Assembly: GCA_902591275.1 (NCBI GenBank)
Contig: CACJAC010000011.1
Span: 1 to 35,797 of the forward strand
Direction of reading: 5' to 3'
Source of the DNA: an uncultured Prochlorococcus sp.
GTDB lineage: Bacteria; Cyanobacteriota; Cyanobacteriia; PCC-6307; Cyanobiaceae
Length of the DNA: 35,797 bases
Position numbers and translations under genes: made by a program. Shown here one piece after another: positions 1-7,553 of the stretch; within the stretch, counting starts at the first letter, position 1; every line of letters begins with the position of its first letter. The notes under the pieces are model-generated. The model was not told the origin of the DNA, made no database searches, and saw only the letters and a list, made by a program, of their open reading frames with translations.

Positions 1-2
1 AA

Positions 3-578
3 ACCGCTCATAAAATGAAAGTCCAAAGGGGGCCGCTATCTCAGGATTCTGATAGAAATGATAATTACAGAGTAAAGAGATATATTTCTAAAGTTACAAT
101 TAATCCTGCAATAGCTCATGGAATTGACAAACATGTTGGATCTATAGAAAAGGGTAAAATTGCGGATTTAGCACTATGGAAACCTTCCTTTTTTGCGGTA
201 AAGCCTGAATTAGTTGTTAAAGGAGGATCTATAGTTTGGTCCCAAATGGGTGATGCAAATGCTTCAATTCCTACTCCAGGGCCTGTATATGGTCGACCTA
301 TGTTTGCAAGTTTCGGCCAATCTCTAATTAACAGTTCTTTTACCTTTTTAAGTAAAAATTCAATTGATCAAAATATTCCAAATAAATTAGGCCTACAAAA
401 GAAATGTATTTCAGTAGAAAATACCAGAAATATTAATAAATCACACCTAAAACTTAATAGTAAACTACCAAATATTTCAGTTGATCCTCAAACTTATGAA
501 GTTTTTTCTGATGGAGAACTTCTTACTTGTGAACCACTTGATGAAGTTCCAATGGCTCAAAGGTACTTTTTACTTTAG
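3..578 (+). CDS. ureC: Urease subunit alpha, C-terminal part (5' truncated by window edge)
   Basis: This is the C-terminal third of the nickel urease catalytic subunit, which hydrolyses urea to ammonia and carbamate in the cytoplasm. The open frame runs to the window edge. The codons before the first internal ATG read TAHK, continuing into MKVQRG, as in urease alpha. Diagnostic features are [20 protein letters not shown] (the typical end of the amidohydrolase barrel), the [20 protein letters not shown] stretch and a C-terminal PMAQRYFLL ending. The metal-ligand histidines and carbamylated lysine would lie upstream, outside the window. Its stop codon overlaps the stop of the convergent gpgS gene. 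Urea is an important nitrogen source for marine picocyanobacteria, which is family knowledge and not visible here. Confidence 0.96.
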   Translation, partial: TAHKMKVQRGPLSQDSDRNDNYRVKRYISKVTINPAIAHGIDKHVGSIEKGKIADLALWKPSFFAVKPELVVKGGSIVWSQMGDANASIPTPGPVYGRPMFASFGQSLINSSFTFLSKNSIDQNIPNKLGLQKKCISVENTRNINKSHLKLNSKLPNISVDPQTYEVFSDGELLTCEPLDEVPMAQRYFLL

Positions 579-1801
579 AAGTTTTTAATTAATTCTTTTT
601 CATTTATCTTTATATCTTGTGACCCAGCAATTGCCAAATCTTCTTGCAGTTTGTTCTCACAAGATAAAACTCTTGACCAACTTGGTAACTGTTGTGTCGT
701 AGGGAAAGCTAAGTAATCTTCTGTAGCCGGTCTCAATAGTTTCGCAAATTTTTGTACTGATAGCTCTTCTTCATGCCTATCGTATGGAAGTTGATTTACT
801 GCTGAATCTAATCCAAATTGTTTTACCCGATCTTCCCCAACTCTTTTGTAAAGAACTTCTAAGGTTGCTAGTTGAGTACTTGTTAAGGTCTCTGCTTGAT
901 GCTCCATGAGTCCTCTTAAAACACTTGAAAGTATTTCTGTACACATTTTCTGCAATCCTTCTTTGGATGAATCACCAATATTCTTATGTTTATGATCGAA
1001 CAATCCCAGGTCAACTTGGGCTATTTTGGAGGTCCTCACGTTTCTGTAAACCTCTGATAATAAACCTATCTCTAAACCCCAGTCACAAGGAATTCGTAAA
1101 TTCATCGCAAGGTCTTTGGTGAAAGCAAATTCACCTGCTAATGGATATCTAAATGATTGAAGATATTGTAAAAACGGACCCTTTCCTACTAACTGCTCAA
1201 GACTTGCCAATAAGGGACCGACAAATAATCTTGTTGCTCTACCTTGTAATTGATTGGTCTCTAGGGATAACCTGCTGTAAAAAGCCTTTACGTATGATAT
1301 CCCATATGATTCATCCAGTAGGGGAAGTATCATTCTTGAAGGATACAAAGGACTAAAAGTTCTTATATCAGCATCAAAAAGAGCAACAACTTCTGATTTC
1401 CTGGTTGCAACTCCTATGCCTTGCCAGACAGCCCATCCTTTCCCGGGAGTTCCTAAAAGTTCTAACCCATTTTTTTCTTGGCTTTTTAATAGTGCTATTA
1501 CAGAGGGAGAATTAGTCCATTGAACGTGAACTGGAAATGGCATTGAGTCAAAAAATGATTTTGCTGCTTTAACTTGATCAACAGTTTTAGCAGAGAGAGC
1601 AATAACTAATTCATTTAAGCTTGTAAGGCCTTTTAAGACTTCTCTTATGTCTTTTAATGCTGGACGCTCAAACTCTTCATATAAGCAAGGTATTAAAATG
1701 CTAGTTGACCTTTTTTTAAGACTTTTGTTTAATTCTTTAAGTAAATTTCTTGTGACTCCATATTCATGTATTGTTGTGATTAACCCTTGTTGAAAGTCCA
1801 T
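575..1801 (-). CDS. gpgS: Glucosyl-3-phosphoglycerate synthase (GT81-type glycosyltransferase)
   Basis: Predicted to transfer glucose from NDP-glucose to 3-phosphoglycerate, giving glucosyl-3-phosphoglycerate, the first step of glucosylglycerate synthesis. The 408-aa protein has a GT-A nucleotide-sugar fold. An [15 protein letters not shown] segment lies near residues 35-50, and a metal-binding DAD sits at residues 143-145 in the context [12 protein letters not shown]. Length and motifs fit the GpgS/MpgS-like family of cyanobacteria. The ATG start is at 1799-1801. It diverges from the GH13 gene across about 50 bp and shares a neighbourhood with a matching phosphatase, which supports the substrate call. 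A mannosyl- or other glycosyl-3-phosphoglycerate synthase is the main alternative. The strength of the call comes from motif plus context. Confidence 0.87.
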   Translation of the reverse strand: MDFQQGLITTIHEYGVTRNLLKELNKSLKKRSTSILIPCLYEEFERPALKDIREVLKGLTSLNELVIALSAKTVDQVKAAKSFFDSMPFPVHVQWTNSPSVIALLKSQEKNGLELLGTPGKGWAVWQGIGVATRKSEVVALFDADIRTFSPLYPSRMILPLLDESYGISYVKAFYSRLSLETNQLQGRATRLFVGPLLASLEQLVGKGPFLQYLQSFRYPLAGEFAFTKDLAMNLRIPCDWGLEIGLLSEVYRNVRTSKIAQVDLGLFDHKHKNIGDSSKEGLQKMCTEILSSVLRGLMEHQAETLTSTQLATLEVLYKRVGEDRVKQFGLDSAVNQLPYDRHEEELSVQKFAKLLRPATEDYLAFPTTQQLPSWSRVLSCENKLQEDLAIAGSQDIKINEKELIKNF

Positions 1802-1851
1802 TTTCTAATTGATGTGCAGAATAGTATTAATACTTCGTTGATTTTTTCAAA

Positions 1852-3612
1852 GTGAAGCAAATTGATTCAGAGAAAAAATTAGATAGATTAAAAATTGATA
1901 AATTGTTAAAAACAATTTATTCAAATAATACTACAGAAGAAATTAATTTTATTTCAAACCAATTATTACAGATTTTAAATGATTTCTCAGAGAAATCTGC
2001 TTTTGAAGAAATAAGAGATGAGGAAAGGTGGAATGAATCTCATTCAGTTTTGATAACTTATGCAGATAGTATTTATAAAAATGGCGAGTCAACATTAATA
2101 ACTCTGAATGAGTTGTTAAGTAAACATTTTGGCAGTCTTTCAAAAGTTGTACATATTCTTCCTTTTTTGAAATCTACAAGTGATGGAGGTTTTGCAGTCT
2201 CAAGTTATGATTCCTTAGAAGAAAAATTTGGTGGTTGGGATGATCTCAAAAGTATTTCTAAAAATCATGATTTGATGGCTGATTTAGTACTAAACCATGT
2301 CTCCTCATCTCACCCATGGGTTCAACAATTTATTAAAACCCAAGAACCGGGCATATCAAATGTTTTTTCACCTAAACAAAATCTTGACTGGTCAAACGTT
2401 GTCAGGCCAAGAAGTTCCTCCTTGTTTTCTCAAATAAATACAGAAGATGGCCCTAAACAAGTTTGGACAACTTTTGGTCCAGATCAAATTGATTTGAATT
2501 GGCATAATCCGAAAATGACACGTGAGTTTTTAAATTTAATTATTACTTATTTATCTAATGGAATTAAATGGTTCAGGCTTGATGCTGTAGGTTTCATTTG
2601 GAAGGAATCAGGGACAACTTGCTTGCATTTACCAAAAGCACATTCGATTGTGAAACTCTTAAGAGTTCTTTTAAATAATCTTCTTGATGCGGGAGTTTTA
2701 ATAACTGAAACTAATGTTCCTCAGAAAGAAAATCTATCTTATCTAATTCCTGATGATGAAGCCCATATGGCATACAATTTCCCATTGCCACCCCTACTCC
2801 TGGAAGCAATTATTACTTCAAGAGCGGATATTCTAAACTCATGGATTTTTGATTGGCCAGAATTGCCTGATAATACTACTCTTTTTAATTTCACTGCATC
2901 GCACGATGGTGTTGGGCTAAGAGCCCTTGAGGGATTAATGAACGAGCAGAGAATAAAAGATTTATTAATTAATTGCGAAAAAAGAGGCGGATTAGTAAGT
3001 CATAGACGTTTATCAAATGGTGATGACAAACCTTATGAATTGAATATTAGTTGGTGGAGTGCAATGGAAGACTCCAGTAGAGATGCTAAAAGATTTCAAT
3101 ATGAGAGATTTATTTTGAGTCAATTATTAGTAATGGCTCTCAAAGGGGTTCCTGCCTTTTATTTGCCAGCATTACTTGCGTCAGAAAATGATATTAAAAG
3201 TTTTTCTATGACAGGTCAAAGAAGAGATCTCAATAGAGAAAAGTTTAAATTAGACAATCTTTTACCTGCTTTAAATAATCCTGAATCTAATGCCAATAAA
3301 AACTTAAAATATCTTCGTAATGCTATGGATGTCAGATCAGAATTAAAGCAATTTCACCCTTGTTCAGAAATGAAATGTTTGTCTAATGGTAGAAGTGATA
3401 TTGTTGTAATCAAAAGAAGTAAAGGTCTTGAAGCAGTTTTTGCAATTCATAATATGACTGAAAATAAAATTAATTATCAACTGAATGATAATGATCTCCC
3501 AAAAATAATTGATAATGATTTCAATACCCAAGATTTTTTAACATCTACTAAATACAATTGGAAAAATATTAGTCTTGACCCTTTTCAAGTTATTTGGCTT
3601 AGTGCTTTATAA
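1852..3612 (+). CDS. GH13 sucrose/glucosylglycerate phosphorylase-type enzyme
   Basis: A 586-aa alpha-amylase superfamily protein of the sucrose-phosphorylase type (GH13_18). Such enzymes split an alpha-glucoside with phosphate to give glucose-1-phosphate. Catalytic residues are readable: nucleophile D244 in RLDAVGF, acid/base E286 in ITETNVP, and transition-state stabiliser D352 in ASHDGVG. An early barrel segment ADLVLNHVSSSHPW also matches. The start is GTG at 1852; no in-frame ATG fits better. It lies between divergent gpgS and a GpgP-like phosphatase 2 nt downstream, so glucosylglycerate is a more likely substrate than sucrose. GH13_18 is known to contain glucosylglycerate phosphorylases. 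Annotation pipelines will usually call it sucrose phosphorylase; sequence alone does not settle specificity. Confidence 0.85.
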   Translation: MKQIDSEKKLDRLKIDKLLKTIYSNNTTEEINFISNQLLQILNDFSEKSAFEEIRDEERWNESHSVLITYADSIYKNGESTLITLNELLSKHFGSLSKVVHILPFLKSTSDGGFAVSSYDSLEEKFGGWDDLKSISKNHDLMADLVLNHVSSSHPWVQQFIKTQEPGISNVFSPKQNLDWSNVVRPRSSSLFSQINTEDGPKQVWTTFGPDQIDLNWHNPKMTREFLNLIITYLSNGIKWFRLDAVGFIWKESGTTCLHLPKAHSIVKLLRVLLNNLLDAGVLITETNVPQKENLSYLIPDDEAHMAYNFPLPPLLLEAIITSRADILNSWIFDWPELPDNTTLFNFTASHDGVGLRALEGLMNEQRIKDLLINCEKRGGLVSHRRLSNGDDKPYELNISWWSAMEDSSRDAKRFQYERFILSQLLVMALKGVPAFYLPALLASENDIKSFSMTGQRRDLNREKFKLDNLLPALNNPESNANKNLKYLRNAMDVRSELKQFHPCSEMKCLSNGRSDIVVIKRSKGLEAVFAIHNMTENKINYQLNDNDLPKIIDNDFNTQDFLTSTKYNWKNISLDPFQVIWLSAL

Positions 3613-3614
3613 AA

Positions 3615-4412
3615 ATGATAGAAAATTCTTCTATTTGGGTAGTGAGTGATGTAGATGGTACCTTAATGGATCACTCTTATGATTTAACACCCGCTAAAGA
3701 AACTATAAAAACACTGCAAAAATTATCTATACCCGTAATTCTTTGTACAAGCAAAACGGCATCAGAAGTGAGAGTAATTAGGAAAGAGCTGAATTTAAAG
3801 GATCCCTATATTGTTGAAAATGGTGCGGCAATATATGGCGAATCTCTTAAAAGAGTTAATGGAGAAATTATTCTTGGAATAAAGTACGAATTTCTTGAAG
3901 AAATCTTAAATTTTATTTCTAAAGAAATTGATTACAAACTTACGCCTCTAAATAATCTTACTGATCAAGAAGCTACTCAGCTCACAGGTTTAGAAGGTAA
4001 CTCTTTGAACTTAATGCGCGATAGACACTGGAGCATGCCTTTTTTAAATCCGCCAAGTTATTTAGAAGAGAAAATTAATATCTGTTGTAAAAAATTTAAT
4101 GTTGATATTTTTAAGGGAAATAGAATGAGTCACTTATTATCTACAAAATCAAATAAAGGTAAAGCAATAAATGCTCTTAAAGAATATTCAAATAGTCAAA
4201 ATATTGAAATTGTAGGTTTGGGAGATTCTCCAAATGATTTACCTCTACTTTTAAGCTCAAATATAAAAATTGTTATTCCTGGAATAGATGGACCTAATTT
4301 AAACTTAATAGATCAATTAAAAGATTTGGAATATATTTTAGCTTCTGAACCAAATGGATATGGTTGGAAAAATGAAATCAACAAATTTATAAATAAGCGA
4401 GAACTAAGTTAG
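3615..4412 (+). CDS. gpgP: Glucosyl-3-phosphoglycerate phosphatase (HAD, MpgP/GpgP type)
   Basis: A 265-aa HAD-IIB phosphatase of the mannosyl-3-phosphoglycerate phosphatase family. It is predicted to remove the phosphate from glucosyl-3-phosphoglycerate, yielding glucosylglycerate. HAD motif I is VVSDVDGTLMD (catalytic aspartates 12 and 14). The motif II region is PVILCTSKTASEV. A conserved lysine occurs in TKSNKGKAI, and motif IV is GLGDSPNDLPLL. The VENGAAIYG segment is typical of this phosphatase group. It begins 2 nt after the GH13 stop and ends 4 nt before the kinase gene, so the three are almost certainly cotranscribed. A generic Cof-type sugar phosphatase is possible, but family features and a neighbouring gpgS favour this role. 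Confidence 0.87.
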   Translation: MIENSSIWVVSDVDGTLMDHSYDLTPAKETIKTLQKLSIPVILCTSKTASEVRVIRKELNLKDPYIVENGAAIYGESLKRVNGEIILGIKYEFLEEILNFISKEIDYKLTPLNNLTDQEATQLTGLEGNSLNLMRDRHWSMPFLNPPSYLEEKINICCKKFNVDIFKGNRMSHLLSTKSNKGKAINALKEYSNSQNIEIVGLGDSPNDLPLLLSSNIKIVIPGIDGPNLNLIDQLKDLEYILASEPNGYGWKNEINKFINKRELS

Positions 4413-4416
4413 AAAT

Positions 4417-5361
4417 ATGAAAGATTTAGATATAAATTTTCCTCTTGATAAATTCGAAAAATTAATTATTGACATAGGTTGGGAATCTTTGGATGATTGG
4501 TTCAATTTTTGGAATAATCAAGGAAACATTCTTTCAATTGATCAATATTGTAACAACAAAGTAAATGATGATTGGATTTGGGGTTTAGCTTTACCTCTTC
4601 TATCTCAAGCTTATAAATTTCAAAATAATTTTCCTAATAGAAAAATAATTGGGATTTCAGCTCTACCTGGTACAGGGAAAACAACACTAGGTAAATGGCT
4701 AGAAGCTATATCGTTAAAATTAAACTTCAAAATTGCGGTTATTTCAATTGACGACTTTTATCTCCCATCAGATGAAATGGAATTAGCAATTAAGAATAAC
4801 CCTTGGAATGTTTCAAGAGGGTTTCCTGGTAGTCACTCAGTAAAATTAATGCATGAAAAATTATTAAATTGGAAGATAAATGGAGAATTAAATGTACCAG
4901 TTTTCGATAAATCTTTAAGAAATGGTTTAGGAGATAGATCTCATTGGAGATTGGATAATCCTGACTTATTAATTCTTGAGGGTTGGTTTTTGGGAATAAG
5001 ACCTTACTCTATGGACATAAATGATCAATCTATAAATACAACAAATTTGAGTGTTGATGAATCTTCTTATATATTAAATATTCAAAACAACCTAAAGGAA
5101 TATTTAGATATTTGGACTTTAATAGACAATATTTGGCACTTAAAGCCCTTGAAAATCGAATACATGAATAAGTGGAAAACAAATCAAGAAAAAGAGATGT
5201 TTTTACAGAAAGGAAATGCCCTGAAAAATAAAAATTTATCTAATTTCTTAAGAATGCTTAATGTCTCTATCCCTAATGAAAGTTTTAATTTTATTAATTC
5301 TTATGCGCTTTTATTAATTGATCAAGAAAGAAATTTAGTTGAGGCTGGATTGAATTTGTAG
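4417..5361 (+). CDS. D-glycerate 3-kinase-like P-loop kinase
   Basis: A 314-aa kinase with a Walker A motif ALPGTGKTT (GTGKTT at residues 85-90) and an ISIDDFYLP segment near residues 109-117, as in plant-type glycerate kinases (GLYK) and related phosphoribulokinase/uridine kinase-fold enzymes. Predicted reaction: D-glycerate plus ATP to 3-phosphoglycerate. It is the last gene of the plus-strand trio, 4 nt after gpgP. In this setting it would recapture glycerate released by glucosylglycerate phosphorolysis; it could equally serve photorespiratory glycerate from the rest of the cell, since cyanobacterial GLYK is the usual photorespiratory enzyme. Other P-loop kinases share the motif, so substrate is inferred from family resemblance and context. 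Confidence 0.8.
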   Translation: MKDLDINFPLDKFEKLIIDIGWESLDDWFNFWNNQGNILSIDQYCNNKVNDDWIWGLALPLLSQAYKFQNNFPNRKIIGISALPGTGKTTLGKWLEAISLKLNFKIAVISIDDFYLPSDEMELAIKNNPWNVSRGFPGSHSVKLMHEKLLNWKINGELNVPVFDKSLRNGLGDRSHWRLDNPDLLILEGWFLGIRPYSMDINDQSINTTNLSVDESSYILNIQNNLKEYLDIWTLIDNIWHLKPLKIEYMNKWKTNQEKEMFLQKGNALKNKNLSNFLRMLNVSIPNESFNFINSYALLLIDQERNLVEAGLNL

Positions 5362-5450
5362 AATTCTTGAATTTCTTTTTTTTCAGTAATTTTTTATACA
5401 TTTTTTTTATTTCCTAATGGTGTTTAATTAGTAATACTTAATGTTTAGGG

Positions 5451-5678
5451 ATGGTTGAGTTTTCTTACAAAAATGAAGGCTGTAGGATGGTTGTTTTGAG
5501 ATGTATTGGACCATCAAATTTTTTCTTAGAGAGAGTTTTGTTCCCAACTGATATTCTTACTTTTATGGCCCCAAATGATTCAAGAGTTGAAATCTGGGGA
5601 AATGAATTATATGGCCCCAAGTTAGAAGAGAGAATAAGAATTTCTGCTGATAACGAAGATTCACCTTTAGTTGCTTAG
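5451..5678 (+). CDS. DUF1830 family small protein
   Basis: A 75-aa soluble-looking protein matching the cyanobacterial DUF1830 pattern. It has a Cys-containing beta strand (VVLRCIG), an FFLERVLFPTDILTFMAP core with the family's FERVxFPG-like motif, and a VEIWGNE strand, followed by a short acidic tail. No transmembrane segment or signal peptide is seen. The ATG at 5451 follows a purine-rich TTAGGG; the first 90 bp upstream are extremely AT-rich with runs of T. It stands alone after the glycerate kinase gene, about 90 bp away, so it is probably separately expressed. No function is established for the family, and I infer none. Confidence 0.8.
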   Translation: MVEFSYKNEGCRMVVLRCIGPSNFFLERVLFPTDILTFMAPNDSRVEIWGNELYGPKLEERIRISADNEDSPLVA

Positions 5679-5767
5679 GAAAGATATTATCAAATTGTCT
5701 TCGAGTCAAAATTTTTTACAAATACCTATTTTTTATTGATATTATCAAACTAGTTTTAGTTTTATAG

Positions 5768-5893
5768 ATGTATTATTTTTCTTCCTTTGCAATAGGGGGT
5801 TTTGTTCCTTCTGCAGCTATTGCTGGAGTTCTTCTTCTAGTTGGTTTAGGAGCCTTCTTTTATCTTGGTATTAAAGGACCTACAGATTATTAA
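5768..5893 (+). CDS. 41-aa single-span membrane protein, unrecognised
   Basis: Short ORF with ATG start at 5768 and TAA stop at 5891. Residues from about 9 to 34 form one hydrophobic, Gly/Ala/Leu-rich span (SAAIAGVLLLVGLGAFFYLG), followed by a short polar tail IKGPTDY. Size and architecture resemble the low-molecular-mass subunits of photosystems, cytochrome b6f or NDH-1, but it does not match any such subunit I can name with confidence. There is no strong Shine-Dalgarno, which is common in this kind of genome. The helix-plus-polar-tail pattern and position among other small membrane ORFs make it a credible gene. Conservation in relatives would decide. Confidence 0.68.
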   Translation: MYYFSSFAIGGFVPSAAIAGVLLLVGLGAFFYLGIKGPTDY

Positions 5894-5958
5894 AACTGAG
5901 TTTAATGAACAACTGGGTTATTAAAATTTCATAACATCACTAAAATTAAATTAACACT

Positions 5959-6093
5959 ATGGATTTAACAGTTATTTTATTTATATTAAGTTTACCGTTC
6001 GTTTTATTAACAGTTTACTTTGGTACAAAAAATGATTTTTACGAAAGTGAAAACTATAAAGGTGATGGCTGTGCTCATGATGTTAAAAGGTAA
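5959..6093 (+). CDS. 44-aa small membrane protein, unrecognised
   Basis: ATG at 5959, TAA at 6091. The N-terminal half is a single hydrophobic span (LTVILFILSLPFVLLTVYFG), and the rest is a charged tail with DFYESENYKGDGCAH and a closing KR. No named family is recognised. It lies 65 bp after the 41-aa membrane ORF on the same strand and converges on the 90-aa secreted ORF, leaving 8 bp between stops. The single Cys and the His in the tail are notable but not interpretable. Moderately supported by clean membrane topology and filling of an otherwise empty gap. Confidence 0.6.
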   Translation: MDLTVILFILSLPFVLLTVYFGTKNDFYESENYKGDGCAHDVKR

Positions 6094-6101
6094 CTTTATT
6101 T

Positions 6102-6374
6102 TTAATCACCAGTAAATACACATGTCCATCTACTATCAAACTGCCAAACAGGTTTATATATTTCATTTGTAATTTTTTGTCCTGCATTATTACAAGTATC
6201 TAAATCTTTCATAGGAATAGAATGTAAGGAGGGACTTGTTATTCCACTAACCTCTGGCCTTCTTCCAGGACCTTGTCTATAAGTTCCAATTATTAACATA
6301 TAGTTAGCTTTAACTGAATCAGAAAAGATTAAGGTAAAAATAAAAAATAATATTAAAAAAATAGTTTTTTGCAT
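6102..6374 (-). CDS. Small secreted hypothetical protein (90 aa)
   Basis: A 90-aa protein with an obvious N-terminal signal peptide: MQKT, then a hydrophobic stretch rich in Ile, Leu and Phe, with likely cleavage near SVKAN at residue 23-24. The predicted mature part is about 66 residues and has two cysteines (C61 in LDTCNNAG and C86 in RWTCVF), which could form a disulfide in the periplasm. WQFDSRWTC near the C terminus may be a conserved core. I do not recognise the family. It is transcribed opposite to its neighbours uppP and the 44-aa ORF, so it should have its own promoter in the AT-rich 6375-6442 gap. Confidence 0.7.
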   Translation of the reverse strand: MQKTIFLILFFIFTLIFSDSVKANYMLIIGTYRQGPGRRPEVSGITSPSLHSIPMKDLDTCNNAGQKITNEIYKPVWQFDSRWTCVFTGD

Positions 6375-6442
6375 ATTTCTACATTAGCTTTTAATTATTA
6401 AATGTAAATTGCTAATAATTAATTAAGTAATTAAATGATTTT

Positions 6443-7243
6443 TTGGAATATTTAAAATTTATTTTATACGGCTTAATACAAGGGTTAACGGAATTTATTC
6501 CAGTAAGTAGTACAGCCCATATAAAAGTAGTATCTCATTTTTTGGGTGTTGATGATCCTGGTACCTCTTTGTCCGCTTTTATTCAACTTGGAAGTGTTTT
6601 CGCTATAGCTTGGTATTTTAGGAATGATATTCATAATTTCAGAAGTAAATCTTCAAAAAAATTTCACGATTATCTCTTAAATGAAAGATTAATTTGGTCT
6701 ATTTTGATTGGAACTATTCCAATTGTTTTGCTTGGTGGAGGTATAAAATTATTTGCTCCTAATTTTTTTGATAATGTTCTTCGCTCAAATTTATCAATAG
6801 CATTGATTTCATTAATAATGGCTTTTTTTATGTACGTGGCAGATAGTTCGAAAAGAGGTTCTATTAATATTAAAAACCATAATTATTTAGATAGTTTTTT
6901 GATAGGTTTCTTTCAGGCATTTGCCATTTTTCCTGGTGTTTCAAGATCCGGGATTACTATTTCTAGTGCTCTAATATCAGGATGGAAAAGAGAAGATGCT
7001 GCGAAATTTTCTTTTCTTTTAGGGATGCCAGCTATCTCTCTCGCTGCGATTGTTGAGTTTATTTCAGCGTTTAATGATTTTTTTTTATTAGGTTTTCTTC
7101 CTCTTTTTGTTGGTCTTATTACGACATTTTTGTCTTCTTTATTAGCTATAGATTTCTTATTAAAATATTTTTCTTCAAATGGGTTGAAAATATTTATTAT
7201 CTATCGAGTTATTTTTGGTGTTGGAATTCTTCTGAATTTATAA
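6443..7243 (+). CDS. uppP: Undecaprenyl-diphosphatase (BacA/UppP)
   Basis: Integral membrane phosphatase that converts undecaprenyl diphosphate to the monophosphate, recycling the lipid carrier for peptidoglycan and surface polysaccharide. The 266-aa protein has the two family signatures: QGLTEFIPVSSTAH near residues 13-26, with catalytic Glu and following Ser/His, and FPGVSRSGITIS near residues 162-173 with the active-site Arg. Some seven or eight hydrophobic segments fit the known fold. The start is TTG at 6443. An ATG at 6435 is out of frame, and MEYLKFILYGLIQG is the expected N terminus. It appears to be a single-gene unit between the small secreted ORF and the 50-aa membrane ORF. Confidence 0.95.
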   Translation: MEYLKFILYGLIQGLTEFIPVSSTAHIKVVSHFLGVDDPGTSLSAFIQLGSVFAIAWYFRNDIHNFRSKSSKKFHDYLLNERLIWSILIGTIPIVLLGGGIKLFAPNFFDNVLRSNLSIALISLIMAFFMYVADSSKRGSINIKNHNYLDSFLIGFFQAFAIFPGVSRSGITISSALISGWKREDAAKFSFLLGMPAISLAAIVEFISAFNDFFLLGFLPLFVGLITTFLSSLLAIDFLLKYFSSNGLKIFIIYRVIFGVGILLNL

Positions 7244-7299
7244 TTATTTGTGAAAAAAAATTTTTGCAATTGTGTTAAGGTTTTAAAAAATTCTTTCTA

Positions 7300-7452
7300 A
7301 TGCATATTCTTATATCTTTCCAACTAGGTGAAGTTGAAGTTTCAAATCTTACTATATTGGTTTTAGCTTTTTTTTCCTCTTTCACATTTATAGCTGTAGG
7401 CATAAGTTCATATAAACTATATAAATCCCTTATAAATGACGACGAAAAATAA
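7300..7452 (+). CDS. 50-aa single-span membrane protein, unrecognised
   Basis: ATG at 7300, TAA at 7450-7452. Polar N terminus (about 17 residues, including FQLGEVEVSN), one hydrophobic span (LTILVLAFFSSFTFIAVGIS), then a short basic-acidic tail SYKLYKSLINDDEK, so the C terminus probably faces the cytoplasm. It resembles other tiny photosynthetic-membrane proteins in design, but I cannot assign it. Its stop codon directly abuts the 3' end of the convergent tRNA-Pro gene. The 56 bp upstream contain only A/T runs. Supported by topology and complete filling of the uppP-to-tRNA gap. Confidence 0.6.
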   Translation: MHILISFQLGEVEVSNLTILVLAFFSSFTFIAVGISSYKLYKSLINDDEK

Positions 7453-7526
7453 TCGGAACGGCGGGATTTGAACCCACGACCCCCACTACCCCAAAGTGGT
7501 GCGCTACCAAACTGCGCTACGCCCCG
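7453..7526 (-). tRNA. tRNA-Pro (anticodon GGG)
   Basis: Read on the minus strand, a full cloverleaf can be drawn. The acceptor stem CGGGGCG pairs with CGTTCCG (two G-T pairs), with discriminator A at 7453. The D-loop contains GTTTGGTAG, the anticodon stem is CCACT/AGTGG around loop TTGGGGT (anticodon GGG), and the T-arm is GTGGGTTCGAATCCCGC. CCA is not encoded. Length is 74 nt, with no intron and a five-base variable region. It decodes CCC/CCT. It lies immediately beside the stop of the 50-aa ORF and upstream of msrA's 3' end on the opposite side. Confidence 0.96.
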
Positions 7527-7553
7527 TGTCTTTACTATAAAGATTAGATTGAT

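Noticed and set aside
5361-5450. Runs of T after the glycerate kinase gene as a terminator
   Set aside because: No stable GC-containing hairpin precedes the T runs; such runs occur throughout this AT-rich sequence.
7453-7526. tRNA gene as a possible integration site for a mobile element
   Set aside because: No integrase, no repeated tRNA 3' end and no change of composition beside it; neighbours are ordinary genes.
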